DNA from: Sisyra terminalis | Lineage: Eukaryota; Arthropoda; Insecta; Neuroptera; Sisyridae | Assembly (NCBI GenBank): GCA_958496175.1 | Contig: OY292278.1 | Coordinates: 47,926,001 to 47,990,000 of the forward strand | Direction: 5' to 3' | Length of the DNA: 64,000 nt | Shown: positions 1-12,303 of the stretch, piece after piece | Layout: every line of letters starts with the position of its first letter | Position numbering within the stretch: position 1 is the first letter of the stretch | Position numbers and translations under genes: made by a program | Notes under the pieces: model-generated | Told to the model about the DNA's origin: nothing | Databases searched by the model: none | The model's input: the letters and a program-made list of their open reading frames with translations, nothing else

Positions 1-2870
1 ATTATCTCTGTTTTAAGCACTATTAATTGAAATTAACTCGTCAACGATAAGATTAAATTAATGATACGGTTACAGCATTACTTGGTGTGTGTTACATGGC
101 CGAATCTAATATGCTGATAACATTGCATCCTATCTATACAACAATTTCCATTGAAAACACAAAAATGTATTTTGAACAATAAAATTTAACTATCCAATCA
201 AGTCACGCCAATTTTTATTTAAAAAAAAATAGTTTTCCATTCGTTTTGCATCACTTTATGTTCAATGTTTTCGTCTTGAATGTTTCAGAATTGGAAAGTT
301 TACCAACCCCGCAAGTGCAACGATAATTGGGACGAGAAAACGAGAAAATTATTAGCTGACTCAGAATTTTACATTCAGATCGGTTGAAATACGAAAACAT
401 TGATGAAACTTTTATGAGAAATTGTTTAAACAAACTATTAACAATTAATTAATTTACAACTGAAGAAAAAATAATCGAGTCAAAAAAAATAATGCATTTC
501 AACTTTCATTTTTATTACAGCGACTTTATAAACAGCAATAGCTAACGGAAAATTCGCGTGCTTTCCCACTTTCCTGTTTTCCTTTCGAATAATCAATAAA
601 AGGGACGAACCAGGAACCCTCCTGAATTAAACCTACAGTGGTTTCGTGTAACCAACGTTTAAATTCTCAACTAAAACTTAATTGGGAAATTTGAAATAAA
701 TATATTTTTGTTACAATGCATTTTTGAATATATCGATTGTTACCAAACTTCCACTTACCACTTACCTTTATTTAATTACTTAACTGCGGTAATATAACAC
801 AGTAGTTCACTAAAACTTTTTTGCATCTAAATAACAGAAATTCTAAAGTCCAATAATATATATTTTTAAAATTAAATTTTAGCAATGCCCAAAATTATTT
901 AATCTCTTAAACGAAAGGGTGGCATTCACATTTCCAATTTTTACGTTACAAAAAATTATTTCATAGAGCATTTGCTGTTAACTTTCAGTGATATCTTCAA
1001 CAATAAACTATTTTTTTTTTTATTAATGCAACAAATACTTATGTTTTGCAATAACGTGCCTAGACTTAATTGGTGTACTATACGTAACTCATTATCAGTA
1101 ATATTTTCTTGTAAAAGAATTTTATTTTTATGCAATTTTTATCATTTATTAAAAATTTCATTGCGTAAAAAATAAATTGCATATTAATAATAATAATAAT
1201 AATAATAAAGGAAAGTATAATTCTTATTAAGTTTCCCGTGTAGTTGTTATTTCTTTTCACCCACGTCGTCTATCCCTGACGAGGTTCTTTAAATCGTAAT
1301 AAATCAATCGTCTTCATAATAATTCTAGGAATTTAATCCGTCAATTATATTATTTTAATTATTAAGTTATTACTTTGCTAAATTAATCACTTCTCTTACT
1401 AAAATTAAAAGCTTAATATTTTTTCCTTTTATAAATAATATTATTTATGTCATTAATAATAAGTTTTCAAGTCGAATTGTTTGATAAATTATTAGACATT
1501 AAGATTTACACCAAGTCTACTACTGTTTCGTATCTGCAACCCAAAACACTAATCTGCTGCATTAGTTATTATTTTAAACAGAAAGTGCATTAATTGCAGT
1601 TTAATATTTAAAAAATTTGAGTTCAAGAGATAAGAACCAAGCTGTACAATGTTAATAATTCCATTTTTATCTAAACAATCATTTACTTCAAATTGAATTA
1701 TATTTAGTACAGGCTCGTACTTACGATACTCAAATGGTGCGGAGTAAAGTAATTAATATCAATTCAAAATAAGGCTGAATACAAATTCAAGAGTTTTATA
1801 TTCAAATTTATTGATTTTTCTTCTAATTCCAAACTATTTGAACTTTAGAATTTGATGCGTTTTTCCGTTGTCTCCCTGGTGGAAATGTTGTCCTGAAAAA
1901 AATCTTCAAAACTCAGAGTAAGCACTTTGAGGTATAATCATGAGGATTATAAGTTCCGAAGACTGATTCGGAGTCTTTTTTGAACTAATATTTCTGCATT
2001 TCCTTTAGAACTGGTGACAAATTTTCCGCAACAAAAACAAAGTACTCAGTGTACCCATGGTATACCCATTAACCATACTTACCTCAAGTCTAAACGGTGG
2101 TCACTCATTAACGCCTAATTGGGCCAAATAAAAACAAGAAGGATCAGGTATTGGAAAAATATAGACGATGGTAAAACAATATAAGAAATATTTCTTTTGC
2201 AACCATAGGATCAAACGTGGATACAAACTTTGTTCATACGGGCATTTTTATAAGTTTTTTTATTATCTGCTTGTGTCCGAAACCAATAATTTGATAGTAG
2301 CAATACGTATTTCACATAATACTTGCATATTTAAATGGTTGTACGAAAAATTGATTAAAATATAGTAGTTCTGTTAATAGTGGGGGAGGATAATTACATC
2401 CTTTGCACCAAATGCTTCCTCTCTGTACCCGCGCCTACCAGAGTGAATTGAGTGCAATAACGAAAAAAAAAATTCAAATATCAAATGAATTAACCGTTTC
2501 AAATCCATAAAATTCAATAACCTTCTGTAAACTAAAGTTTGTGCCTTATTAAAGATCATCTCTCAACCCATTTGAATAATTTCAGGATATTAAAAAAATA
2601 ATAAAAAACACAATGGCATTTAAATTATTTTATTACAAAATTGTTTTGTACAAACTTGAAATTATATAGAATAATATTACAATTATAATATATTTATGTA
2701 CAAATGATCAATCAAATTATCTCGTCTAATAAATATTACATGAGAATCACACAAATCAGTTGAAATCGAGGAGGAAAGTTGGAAACATTCAACAGGAAAT
2801 AATCTAATAATTATTATAAATAAATTCATTTACAGAAAAAAATCACACTAAATGCATTTCATTAATTGTG
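1..2870. other. Intergenic, no gene recognised
   Basis: AT-rich sequence without a recognisable exon on either strand; the open frames are short and of low complexity. It contains a (TAA)n microsatellite at about 1185-1208 and two compact hairpins near 1931-1981. A TTTATT at 2628-2633 (AATAAA on the minus strand) lies about 240 bp beyond the DNAJB11 stop and may be its poly(A) signal, so roughly 2.6-2.87 kb is probably DNAJB11 3' UTR. Confidence 0.6.
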
Positions 2871-4177
2871 CTAAAATCCTCTAAGTCCATTATAAATCTT
2901 ATTATTCGACACTTGAGCCAGAAGTTTCTTCAGTTCTGTAAAAAAGAAAATATATGTATCCTCATATCACACAATGTTTTTAACAACAAACCTTCTTTTT
3001 GTTCTTCGGTAAAATCAGTTTTCGGGAATTCTACGTCCACTGTTATTATTAAAAAGCCGTGCAAATTGTTGTTGTTGTAATTTGGCATTCCTTCTCCCTT
3101 CTTTCGGATACGAGCACCAGGCCATGTTACTTTTTCACGACTAATTGTTACAATGTGACCATCCAAATGCTTAATATCGGCTTTGAATCCAGTTAATGCA
3201 TCCTTAAATTAAAAAAAAATATTTATGTAAAGGTTGTAATGAAATTAAGAATTTGATTTTTTTACCTGTAAACTTATCGTTATATTGGTATAAAGATCAT
3301 CACCACGTCGTTCAAAGACTGGATGAGGTTTGGTTTTTATTTTTAAAATTAAATCTCCCGGTTCGCCATCAATATGAGGCTCGCCTTCGGCAGTAAATCG
3401 ATTTTCCTGACCATCAACCATTCCTGGTTCCACTTCTACTTCCAAGACTCGTTCCTCATTGACTAGGTTAACATTTGGACACTCATCACATACGGTTTGC
3501 TGAATCATTTGGAACCTGCCAGGTCCCAAATTTCGGGTTACCATTTCTTGTCGACAATTACACTTTCTTGTTCCTTTCGCAGGCTTCATAACTGGCTTAT
3601 TCCTTGTAATCTAAAATTAAAAAGACTTATTAGTGAATAAGTCGAAAATAAAGTTGGGGCCTACTACGTAGGGGACTGATTAACAAAGAGTATACATAGT
3701 GAGACTTAGTTTTACCTCAACAAATGTACCAGTGTACAATTCTTCCAACGTTACTTGAATGTCTATTTCGACATTCGCCCCCTTAGGAGTCTCTCGATGG
3801 CCTGAATCCCCGCCACCGCCAAAGTGGAATCCAAAGTCACCAAAAAAACTTGCAAACGGATCCGCATTGTTGATCATTCCGTCCCGTTTGAGGCAATCTT
3901 CGCCGCAGGTGTCATACAGTTTACGCTTTTCCGTATCTGACAGCACTTCGTACGCCGAACCCAAATCCTGAAACTTTTGGGATGCATTGGGATCATCTTT
4001 GTTCTTGTCTGGATGCAACTCTTTGGCCAGTTTACGATATGCTTTTTTAATCTGATTTAAATTGGCGTTTTTCGAAACGCCCAATATCGAATAAAAGTCT
4101 CTACCGGCTAGGACAACTTCATAATTAAATATAATCAGACTTAAGATAAACAGGAGCCACGCATATAATGAAACCAT
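2871..4177 (-). CDS. DNAJB11: DnaJ homolog subfamily B member 11 (ER co-chaperone ERdj3)
   Basis: This is an ER-luminal Hsp40 that delivers unfolded secretory proteins to BiP and stimulates its ATPase. Four exons on the minus strand: 3716-4177, 3266-3610, 2992-3202 and 2871-2935, all with GT-AG junctions in phase, giving about 360 residues (the human protein is 358). Residues 1-24 form a hydrophobic signal peptide ending near VVLA. The J domain follows ([14 protein letters not shown]) with the HPD motif at 55-57, then a Gly/Phe-rich linker with [12 protein letters not shown]. The family-specific cysteine region (CNCRQEM, later CDECPN) and the conserved C-terminal substrate-binding half come next, ending [10 protein letters not shown] (human NGLQGY-like). 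An upstream in-frame GTG at 4183 is not the start; the ATG at 4177 gives a clean signal peptide. It is divergent from PSMA7 over 371 bp. Family identity is near certain; exon ends are inferred by eye. Confidence 0.96.
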
Positions 4178-5355
<1,178 letters not shown>

Positions 5356-5418
5356 TTCATTAATCGCATTAATTTTTTATAAATAACTTTTGGTTTATAA
5401 TTACAATATTTTGAGAAA

Positions 5419-5424
5419 AATAAA
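5419..5424 (+). terminator. AATAAA poly(A) signal of PSMA7
   Basis: The canonical hexamer lies 64 bp after the PSMA7 stop and 17 bp before the end of the convergent PDE12 coding region. The PSMA7 mRNA therefore probably runs into the 3' end of PDE12 on the other strand. Confidence 0.6.
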
Positions 5425-5440
5425 TAAGTTAAAAACACAA

Positions 5441-7298
5441 TCAGTCTGAATTAAACAAAATCTCTAATACAGTTTTCACATGTTTGTCACTTTTTGCTTT
5501 TATCTCAGACACATTTTTATTTTCCACAATTGGTTTCCACTGAAAATCCAGTACAATTGGTGTATGGTCTGAAGGAAAGTAAAAGCTAGGAAATTTGTGT
5601 TTCATTTGTATACATTTATGATGGTATGAATAGTTTGCCTGCGTAATATTCATATTTCTGTTCTGATAAAGAATGCGATCGCTAAAAAAAGTTTCATCCT
5701 TGGTGAATTTGGTATGTAAATCAGCTCCTTTTCCCCCAACAGTTGATGACCCAAGCTTTTCTTGCAGTAATTGAATAAAAGGTTCTTCTAAAATATGAAA
5801 AAAAAAGCATGTCAAGTCGTACAAGTAAAATCTTAAAAAACTTACTTTTGTCTTCTGTAGTAAAATCCAAACAATAAGTTCTGAAAAACGTATTGTCATT
5901 GAAAACTCCGCACAATAAAACGGAAATTCTAGTTGGGTCTATTAATTTTCTGTTATAAAAATCGTTTAGGTATATTAATATGAGTCCAATCTGAATCAAT
6001 CGGAGTGTTCGCAGACTGTCGTCTGCTGTGAAATGTACATTTGCAATCAATAGCCCTTCGGTGGGATTATCAATCGATTGTATCAAAACTAGTTGCAAAC
6101 TAGTTTGCAATGATAAAACTTGTGCGAAAAGTAAGTCATTTTCTTTCAACAGTTGTGTTAAATCAGAAAAATTTGAATTGCTGATAAAATCGTCGGGAAA
6201 TACAACAACGTGGGAGTGAAGTAATTTGAAACGGTTTTGATTGAAAAATATTGCAAGACCTTCTTGTTCTGTTTCGTTAAAAACACCTCTGTAGTCATGT
6301 TTGGTAAAAATTTGATTAAGATCTTCGACGTAGAAATTTTTCATTACTTCCTGGAGGCATACAATATCAGAATGGTAACCTAGAATAAAGCTTGAATAAT
6401 TACTATGCCGAACAGTATTCGAGGCTTTAGATTTTTTCTATACCTAAGATCTCATACATCAAAATGTTTTTTCGATAATCTAACGATAAGAATTCATGGC
6501 AACAGTGTGGGTATTTTGATTTTCCTTGATCGTCAAAACAAAAATTTGGAGATAATACATTGTAGGTCATTATTCGGAAACTAAAAATAATGAAGTTATT
6601 TAATATCAGCTATATGTATCTCCGCGAAAGAACAATGTGTGTAATAAGACTTTTATTTATATGAGAAATTCTTACTTATTGTTGCACAAATTATCGTTAA
6701 AATCTCTATGAGAGTCATAGAACGGATAAAGTGTACAATCAAAAAATCCAATTGCATACTCGCACTCGACTTCCTTCCATTTTCCACAGTTGTTTTGAGC
6801 TTTTGGTAAAATTGCAACTTTCACAAAAGAATTGGCATCCGATTTGGTTGGAGTGAATCGAAAATTGGTGCTTCGTTGAATCCATTTCCCATTTTTCCTC
6901 TTGAGAAACCACCGAAATTTGCAGTCTTCCAAAATTGAGTTTACAATCACAAAATTTTTAGGATAACACTCAAACGTTGATAGAATTACTTGTGGTAGTT
7001 CCACACTTATTATTTCAGGATAATTGTATTTCAATTTTATCCTTTCATTGTTGACACAGAAATACAGTGGTGTGAAGTGGTTGATTATATCCTTCCATTG
7101 TTTGGAGATTAACGATTCATTATTTCTGTCGTAGATTGTTACAAGATAATTAGATACATTTTTACTTATAATCAAACATGTTTCGGTAATTTCTTCATCA
7201 ATTGGTCTTGTAAAACTTGAGTAAAAACCATCACTTAACTTTAAATGTAAAACAAATTTATCACCATCGGTATAGGAAATATTTGCAGTATTTAACAT
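5441..7298 (-). CDS. PDE12: 2',5'-phosphodiesterase 12-like protein (EEP family), catalytic Asp replaced
   Basis: Orthologue of PDE12, a mitochondrial 2',5'-oligoadenylate and poly(A) nuclease of the endonuclease/exonuclease/phosphatase fold. Four exons on the minus strand: 6676-7298, 6444-6580, 5846-6379 and 5441-5787, all in phase, about 546 residues. The N-terminal part (exon 1) matches the PDE12-specific pre-domain. The nuclease domain starts with FRIMTYNVLSPNF and has LDYRKNILMYEILGYHSDIV followed by CLQEV, with metal-binding Glu264. It also has NVH (Asn367, His369) and a C-terminal SDH (Asp505, His506). The GDFN motif reads GVFN: the catalytic Asp is Val412 (codon GTT), while Asn414 is kept. 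The DYIF motif is also altered (SDRIL). The frame is otherwise open and spliced, so this is a gene with a probably impaired active site rather than an obvious pseudogene. An N-terminal mitochondrial targeting signal is not obvious. Confidence 0.9.
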
Positions 7299-8786
7299 TG
7301 TTGATTGTTGAAGAAACCGATTTTAAATAATTTGATAATTTTAGATAAATGTTTTTATACGTTTATATGTTTTTTACCTTTAATACTGATTGTGAAATAA
7401 AATTTTACGATGAGCAATGTATAGTATTGCACAATAATGTAAAATACATCGATTCAGAATAGTGGAAGTGGATTAAGATTTAAAAGCGATATCCAAACAG
7501 GTTAATATAACTTGTTCTATCCTTTAAAAATTAGAAAAATGATTTAAAATAACTAAAAACTACGCAATTAAAGTAAAATAAATTTTAAAATTCTCTGAGG
7601 TTGTGAAGAATGATAAGGTTGGGGTCCAGTAGATTAACTTCTGTAAATATTTTTAGCCAAATATATTTTAAAACAAAGACAGAACCATCGAATGAGATCA
7701 ATAAAAAAGGAAAGTAAATAAATCAGCCAAGAAAATAATTTCACTCAAGTGAACTGCATCTTAAATTTGTAGTAAAAGGAAAAATAAATTATTTACTATT
7801 TTTTTTCTTAATAATTTATTAAACATTCCAAAGTTTTTTAATGAATCAATAAAAAAATGTACAAAATTTATAATTTCAACCATTTTATTGCAAAATGTTT
7901 ATTTTAAATAACAAAAAAAAATTCATAAATCTCATGCATCGAGTTCAACAATTAAATTTTATTTTGTAATAAAAAATTATCAACCTTACTTTGAATTTCA
8001 AAGAAATTTATAGCAAAAATTTCAAATCTAAGCAATAGATTTTTTTTGCCAATATTTATTTGTTAATTATTAAAAATAATCGATGATTTGAATTCATCAT
8101 ACTATGGTGTTCATTCGGGAAATTTTTTCATAAAAAATATCAGTTGCAGTCAAATTTTTATATGAATCCATAGGAAGCAATCTTGAATTAATTTACTATA
8201 AAATTTAAATATAATTTTTAATTAGTTAGTAATAAAATTGTCTAAAAGCTTATTAAATGAAGTTATACGATAGTAAACATTTCTTCGGGTTATTCAGAAT
8301 AAAATTAGCAATTAGACTTTAAACTTTACAGATATTTACAGAAAAATGATCGAACTAATTCGGTAATAAAGCTTTACAGGTATTTTTTTTTAAATTTTCT
8401 TGAAATGTCTGAAAGCTAATATGACGCCAAATCATTTTAATAAATTTACCACTAATTCGGGGAAATATATTTTTTAATCGCAAAAGTTTTGAACAACAGA
8501 TTTCTACACTTGTAATGTGATAAAGGCTTTTTTAATAATTAGTTATAATACAAAAATTATGGCTTAGAAAGAAACTATTGAAAATATAGTTGCTCCCAGA
8601 AAAATATTTTCTTTTCTCGACCGCAAATAACTTTCATTATGATTTTATTTATTGTAATTATTAACAATGAAATAATACACAATTATTGAGTATTAAAATT
8701 ATATTTTATTTGCAATTTTATAGTTTTTCTTTCGCATAATTAAGACTAGAAAAATAACAAATTCATCGGCAAAAAAAATCGGAATA
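7299..8786. other. Intergenic, PDE12 promoter side and FBXO42 3' UTR
   Basis: Very AT-rich, with many poly-A/T runs and no exon recognised. TTTATT at 8705-8710 (AATAAA on the minus strand) lies 77 bp past the FBXO42 stop and is a good poly(A) signal candidate. The right edge is therefore FBXO42 3' UTR and the left edge the PDE12 5' region. Confidence 0.6.
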
Positions 8787-10626
8787 TTAAATTTGTATTT
8801 TTGGGGCCGTAATAAAATGCAACGAATTGGAAATTTGATTATGGGGTTCTGTTAAACTATTGGTCAAACGATTTAAATAATTTGACAGAAGTCCACCTTT
8901 TTGTATTCCACCAAACATGATCAATTCGCCCTTTCCGGGAACTAAACTATATAAAATGGTCTCTTCGGGACCATTAGTGAGGTCTGTGCTTTTCCATGGC
9001 AACCATCTGGCGTAGGGGTCAGTCGGGTTTAGAGCCTCGGAAATGTCGAGAACGTACATTTCTAGCGTTGGTTTTCGTTGCTTTTTTTGTTGAGGTTGAT
9101 ACTCGAAGGTTTTTTCGGAGCTGACAGTTTTCTCGGCTCTGGGAGGTTTATCCGGATTATTTCTTTTGTTTAAGACTTTTAAACGTTCCTCCATTTTTTT
9201 TAACGAGGCCAGTTGACGTTCGCGATTGTGAGCTTTTTTATCTTCGGGTGTAATAAATGCGCATAGATTTATCGGGGAGTCGTAAAGCCTCGGTGGTTTT
9301 GGTCGAGCGAGATTTGGATACGGTAGAGGTTTTTCAGGTTTAATGCCTGAAGGACCTGGTTGTGGTTCCGGTTCGTCATCACTACTCGAACTTGGTAGGT
9401 TTCGTGAGTTAAATCGGCCACGACGTCCATTTACGTTCTCGTCTCGATCAGGTACTTGTAGATTTGGTTGGTCTGGACATGGAATGGGATTGTCGAAGTT
9501 GTTTGGACACTGTCCACGTGGAAACCACGCAGCTGGACGGAGTTGGAGTTGAGAGGGCATATTCCATTGAGCCGAAAATGACGACATACCCACAGTTGCT
9601 TCCGGCTCTCGACTTAGTACAACTATTTTATTACCTATATGACATGCAGGATTACACCACAAATGTGTTGGTGCCCATTCTTTGTTTCTAATCGGTAGAC
9701 ATTTCCAAGTCCAAACGTGCGTACTTATATCTAATATCCATATATCATTAAAAATACTATTAGGTCCTCCACAACCTCCCAATATTAATATATGCTTTTC
9801 ATCTAAAACAATTTGCGAGTGGCCATATCTGGCCGCAGGCTTTTCATTTGAAACAAAAGGTTTATACCACTGGTACGTGTCAAGTTTTAAACACCAAACA
9901 TCATTCGACGTAGAATATTGTCCAGGTGTAACATTCATTTGAAGACCGCCGAATAACACCATCAAATCTCCATGAATCGAAACCGAATGATTGGCAATAG
10001 GAGGCGGATGATTCGAATTTACGTATACCCATCGATTTGATGGAATATTATACACATGTAATTCATTGAATAAGACCCACGTTTGATACAATGGAAAGTG
10101 TGATGGATGGGTCCATCCTCCGAACAGAATCAGGGAATCTTTGTAGTTCACCAATGTTGCACAGGCTTTCGGAGAGGGATACGTCCCGGTTGTTAAGGGT
10201 CGCACCCATTGCCGTTTCGATAAGTCTAATCTCCACAGATCGTTAAAAGTCGTCGAAGACGATGTACAGCCACCAAAAACATACATAGAATTCCCATAAA
10301 TGCAGGCAGAATGGCAGTAACGTTTTGTTATGGTAGCAGCCATATCTATCGGAAGGATACTGTGCCATCGTATATTAAAATCAGCTATAGCTCGATTTAA
10401 GTTGTTGTGTGTGGTTTTTAAAACATCTAAAACAGAAGGCAATCGGTAGTCTCGAATAAGAGAAAAAAATTTTGGGCAAAAATATACTTTGAACACTTCG
10501 ATACCATCGTTTATTGACCAGCATACATTCCTCCAAGTCTTTATATGGAGGCAAAAAGCTAAGAATGAACTCTAAGATTTCATCAGGCAAATTATCCATA
10601 GTTAAATTACTCTCTGTTTCGGTCAT
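8787..10626 (-). CDS. FBXO42: F-box only protein 42 (F-box plus kelch repeats)
   Basis: This is a substrate receptor of an SCF (Skp1-Cul1-F-box) ubiquitin ligase; in mammals FBXO42 has been linked to p53 degradation. Two exons on the minus strand: 10488-10626 and 8787-10426, joined in phase across a 61-bp intron (exon 1 ends SVQ, exon 2 resumes NVLKTTHNNL), about 592 residues. The F-box is at residues ~11-46 (DNLPDEILEFILSFLPPY, WYRSVQ). Kelch blades follow at about 75-300, with FGG or LGG plus downstream W/D pairs: MYVFGGCTSS, LILFGGWTHPS, MVLFGGLQMN and LILGGCGGPNSIFNDIWILD. The middle (~310-500) is low-complexity, Pro/Ser/Lys-rich and probably disordered. A conserved C-terminal block typical of FBXO42 closes it (MYVLDI, PEETILYSLVPGKGELIMFG). 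Start is the ATG at 10626. Divergent from Miga. Confidence 0.95.
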
Positions 10627-11517
10627 TTTTTTTTTAAATTTTTGTCATTTATGAAAACTTTTCTGACCAGTTTGACGAATTTGACAGTTGTTGGAGAGGT
10701 TAGGTTTGGCCATATGGGCTTTTTAAGTTGCGCAAGCGTATTAGGTGGTTCGTATAAATGGAACAAGTGGGAACGAGTTTAAAAAGATTTTGAAAAAGTT
10801 AATAAAATTTATTTGTAATTTTAATAATTAAACCCAATTTTTATCCATTAAATTTTGAATTATTGACAATTTTTAAATAATTAACTTTTGAAGGTATATT
10901 ATCAAATATATTTCACTGAATTCCCACCGTTTTTGCATTTCCTGGTTTAATTTAAACACATAAAAACCATCCGTCAGTGTCATTATTATATTTTTATTAA
11001 TTTATTTAAAAATCTTTTAATTTACCTGAAATTAAAAACATAAAATATCTGTCATTCATTTTAAAATTAAAAGTTTTTAAGACGACTTTATCTACGCATA
11101 ATAATTAAAAGATTAATCTTAAAAAAATAAGTTATAAACTCAATCAATTGGTTTTTAAGTATAATGACATTTATGACATTTGAAAAAAAATGAAAAGTTA
11201 GAAAAACAAATGAATGACTGTAGTGTATTTCAGTGTGGTACAAAGTTTGAGTGTTAGGAACTTAAAAAATTTCAAATATTTCTTAAATAAATTTCAATTG
11301 TATTGTACAGAAACTTTTAAAAAAAAAAAAAATGTTAAATAATTTCTCTGACCGAATTTCATCAAAATGAAATTAAGTGATGCATGATTTACGTTTCAAT
11401 AAACATTGGTTTATTCAAACTTAACCTTACTCTTAAATGAGTCTCATTTGCTTTTTGCATTTCAAATACAAATATCTTATCCGCTAAACTTTGGAATGCA
11501 CTTTTAAATACGACAAA
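10627..11517. promoter_or_regulatory. Divergent FBXO42 / Miga upstream region
   Basis: There are 891 bp between the divergent start codons and no exon is visible. The 120 bp next to FBXO42 is less AT-rich than the rest and probably carries its core promoter. The remainder is AT-rich with poly-A runs and should contain the Miga 5' UTR and promoter. Confidence 0.4.
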
Positions 11518-12303
11518 ATGTCCCTTGTAAATGCACTGGAACCGTTTTTGTCGCACGTTTCAAATTTTGGACGTTATCTATCATTTCGTAATGCCCATGT
11601 ATCGACCACTCAAAAGGTGCGTATTTTTCTTAAATTGTATTGAACCGATGATGAAAGTTTGGATTTTGTATGGTTTAAGGTTGTCGTTGTGTCTATCACA
11701 GCCAGTGTGGCCTTGCTAGGGGTTCTAGCTCGATATTTACGACGCCGCCGGCGTCCGGTTACGACAAGTCGTTATCGTCGAATTACCGGCAAAAGATCGC
11801 GAATGTCGGGGATTCGAAGTCCTAATGGAGGTTTGTCATCTACTTATTTCACTTGAACTTCGTCTCTTTCGTTTTAATATATATATAGTTGTTGATATTA
11901 TGTAATTGAAGAATGATTCGCTAGCTTAACCTTGTTAGGCTTGAAAATTATTCATATCCCTCTCATTTATCCAATTAATTGATATTGCAATTATGGCTTT
12001 AACTAAAGTGATATCAAGCACATTAAATGCAATTGATTCAAGCATAGTAATTGATCAATACAATTTCGCAATTGCGCGTCAGTTATGCAACTGATTTTTT
12101 TTTCGAAGATATTATCTCACAAGCCGGAAGTGGACGACGAAGCGATAGTCCTGGATTGCGGCATTTAAATCGACAGGGATCGATATTGGCGTTGAGTGAT
12201 CGAATGTCCATGGCATCGGGAAGTTTGGTCAGCGGAGCAGCTGCCGGTGATGCCCCGTTAGACATCCCAGTTCACTTAACGCCACAGCAATTAGGTGTTA
12301 TGG
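11518..12303 (+). CDS. Miga: Mitoguardin, first three coding exons (partial)
   Basis: Mitoguardin (FAM73/MIGA) is an outer mitochondrial membrane protein that promotes mitochondrial fusion and ER-mitochondria contact. Three exons are in phase: 11518-11616 (starts MSLVNALEPFLSHVSNFGRY), 11680-11830 and 12124-12303. Exon 2 encodes the N-terminal membrane segment VVVVSITASVALLGVLARYL, followed at once by a basic run (RRRRRP) that fits a tail-in-cytosol membrane anchor. Exon 3 encodes the Ser-rich conserved stretch SGRRSDSPGLRHLNRQGSIL and ends LTPQQLGVMG at a GTGAGT donor in phase 1. The expected next exon (MEAL-type start of the helical domain) and the C-terminal lipid-binding region were not found downstream. 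Either the third intron exceeds the window, with uzip nested in it, or the locus is broken. Reading through the exon 3 donor reaches a stop at 12488, which I take as intron. Confidence 0.85.
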
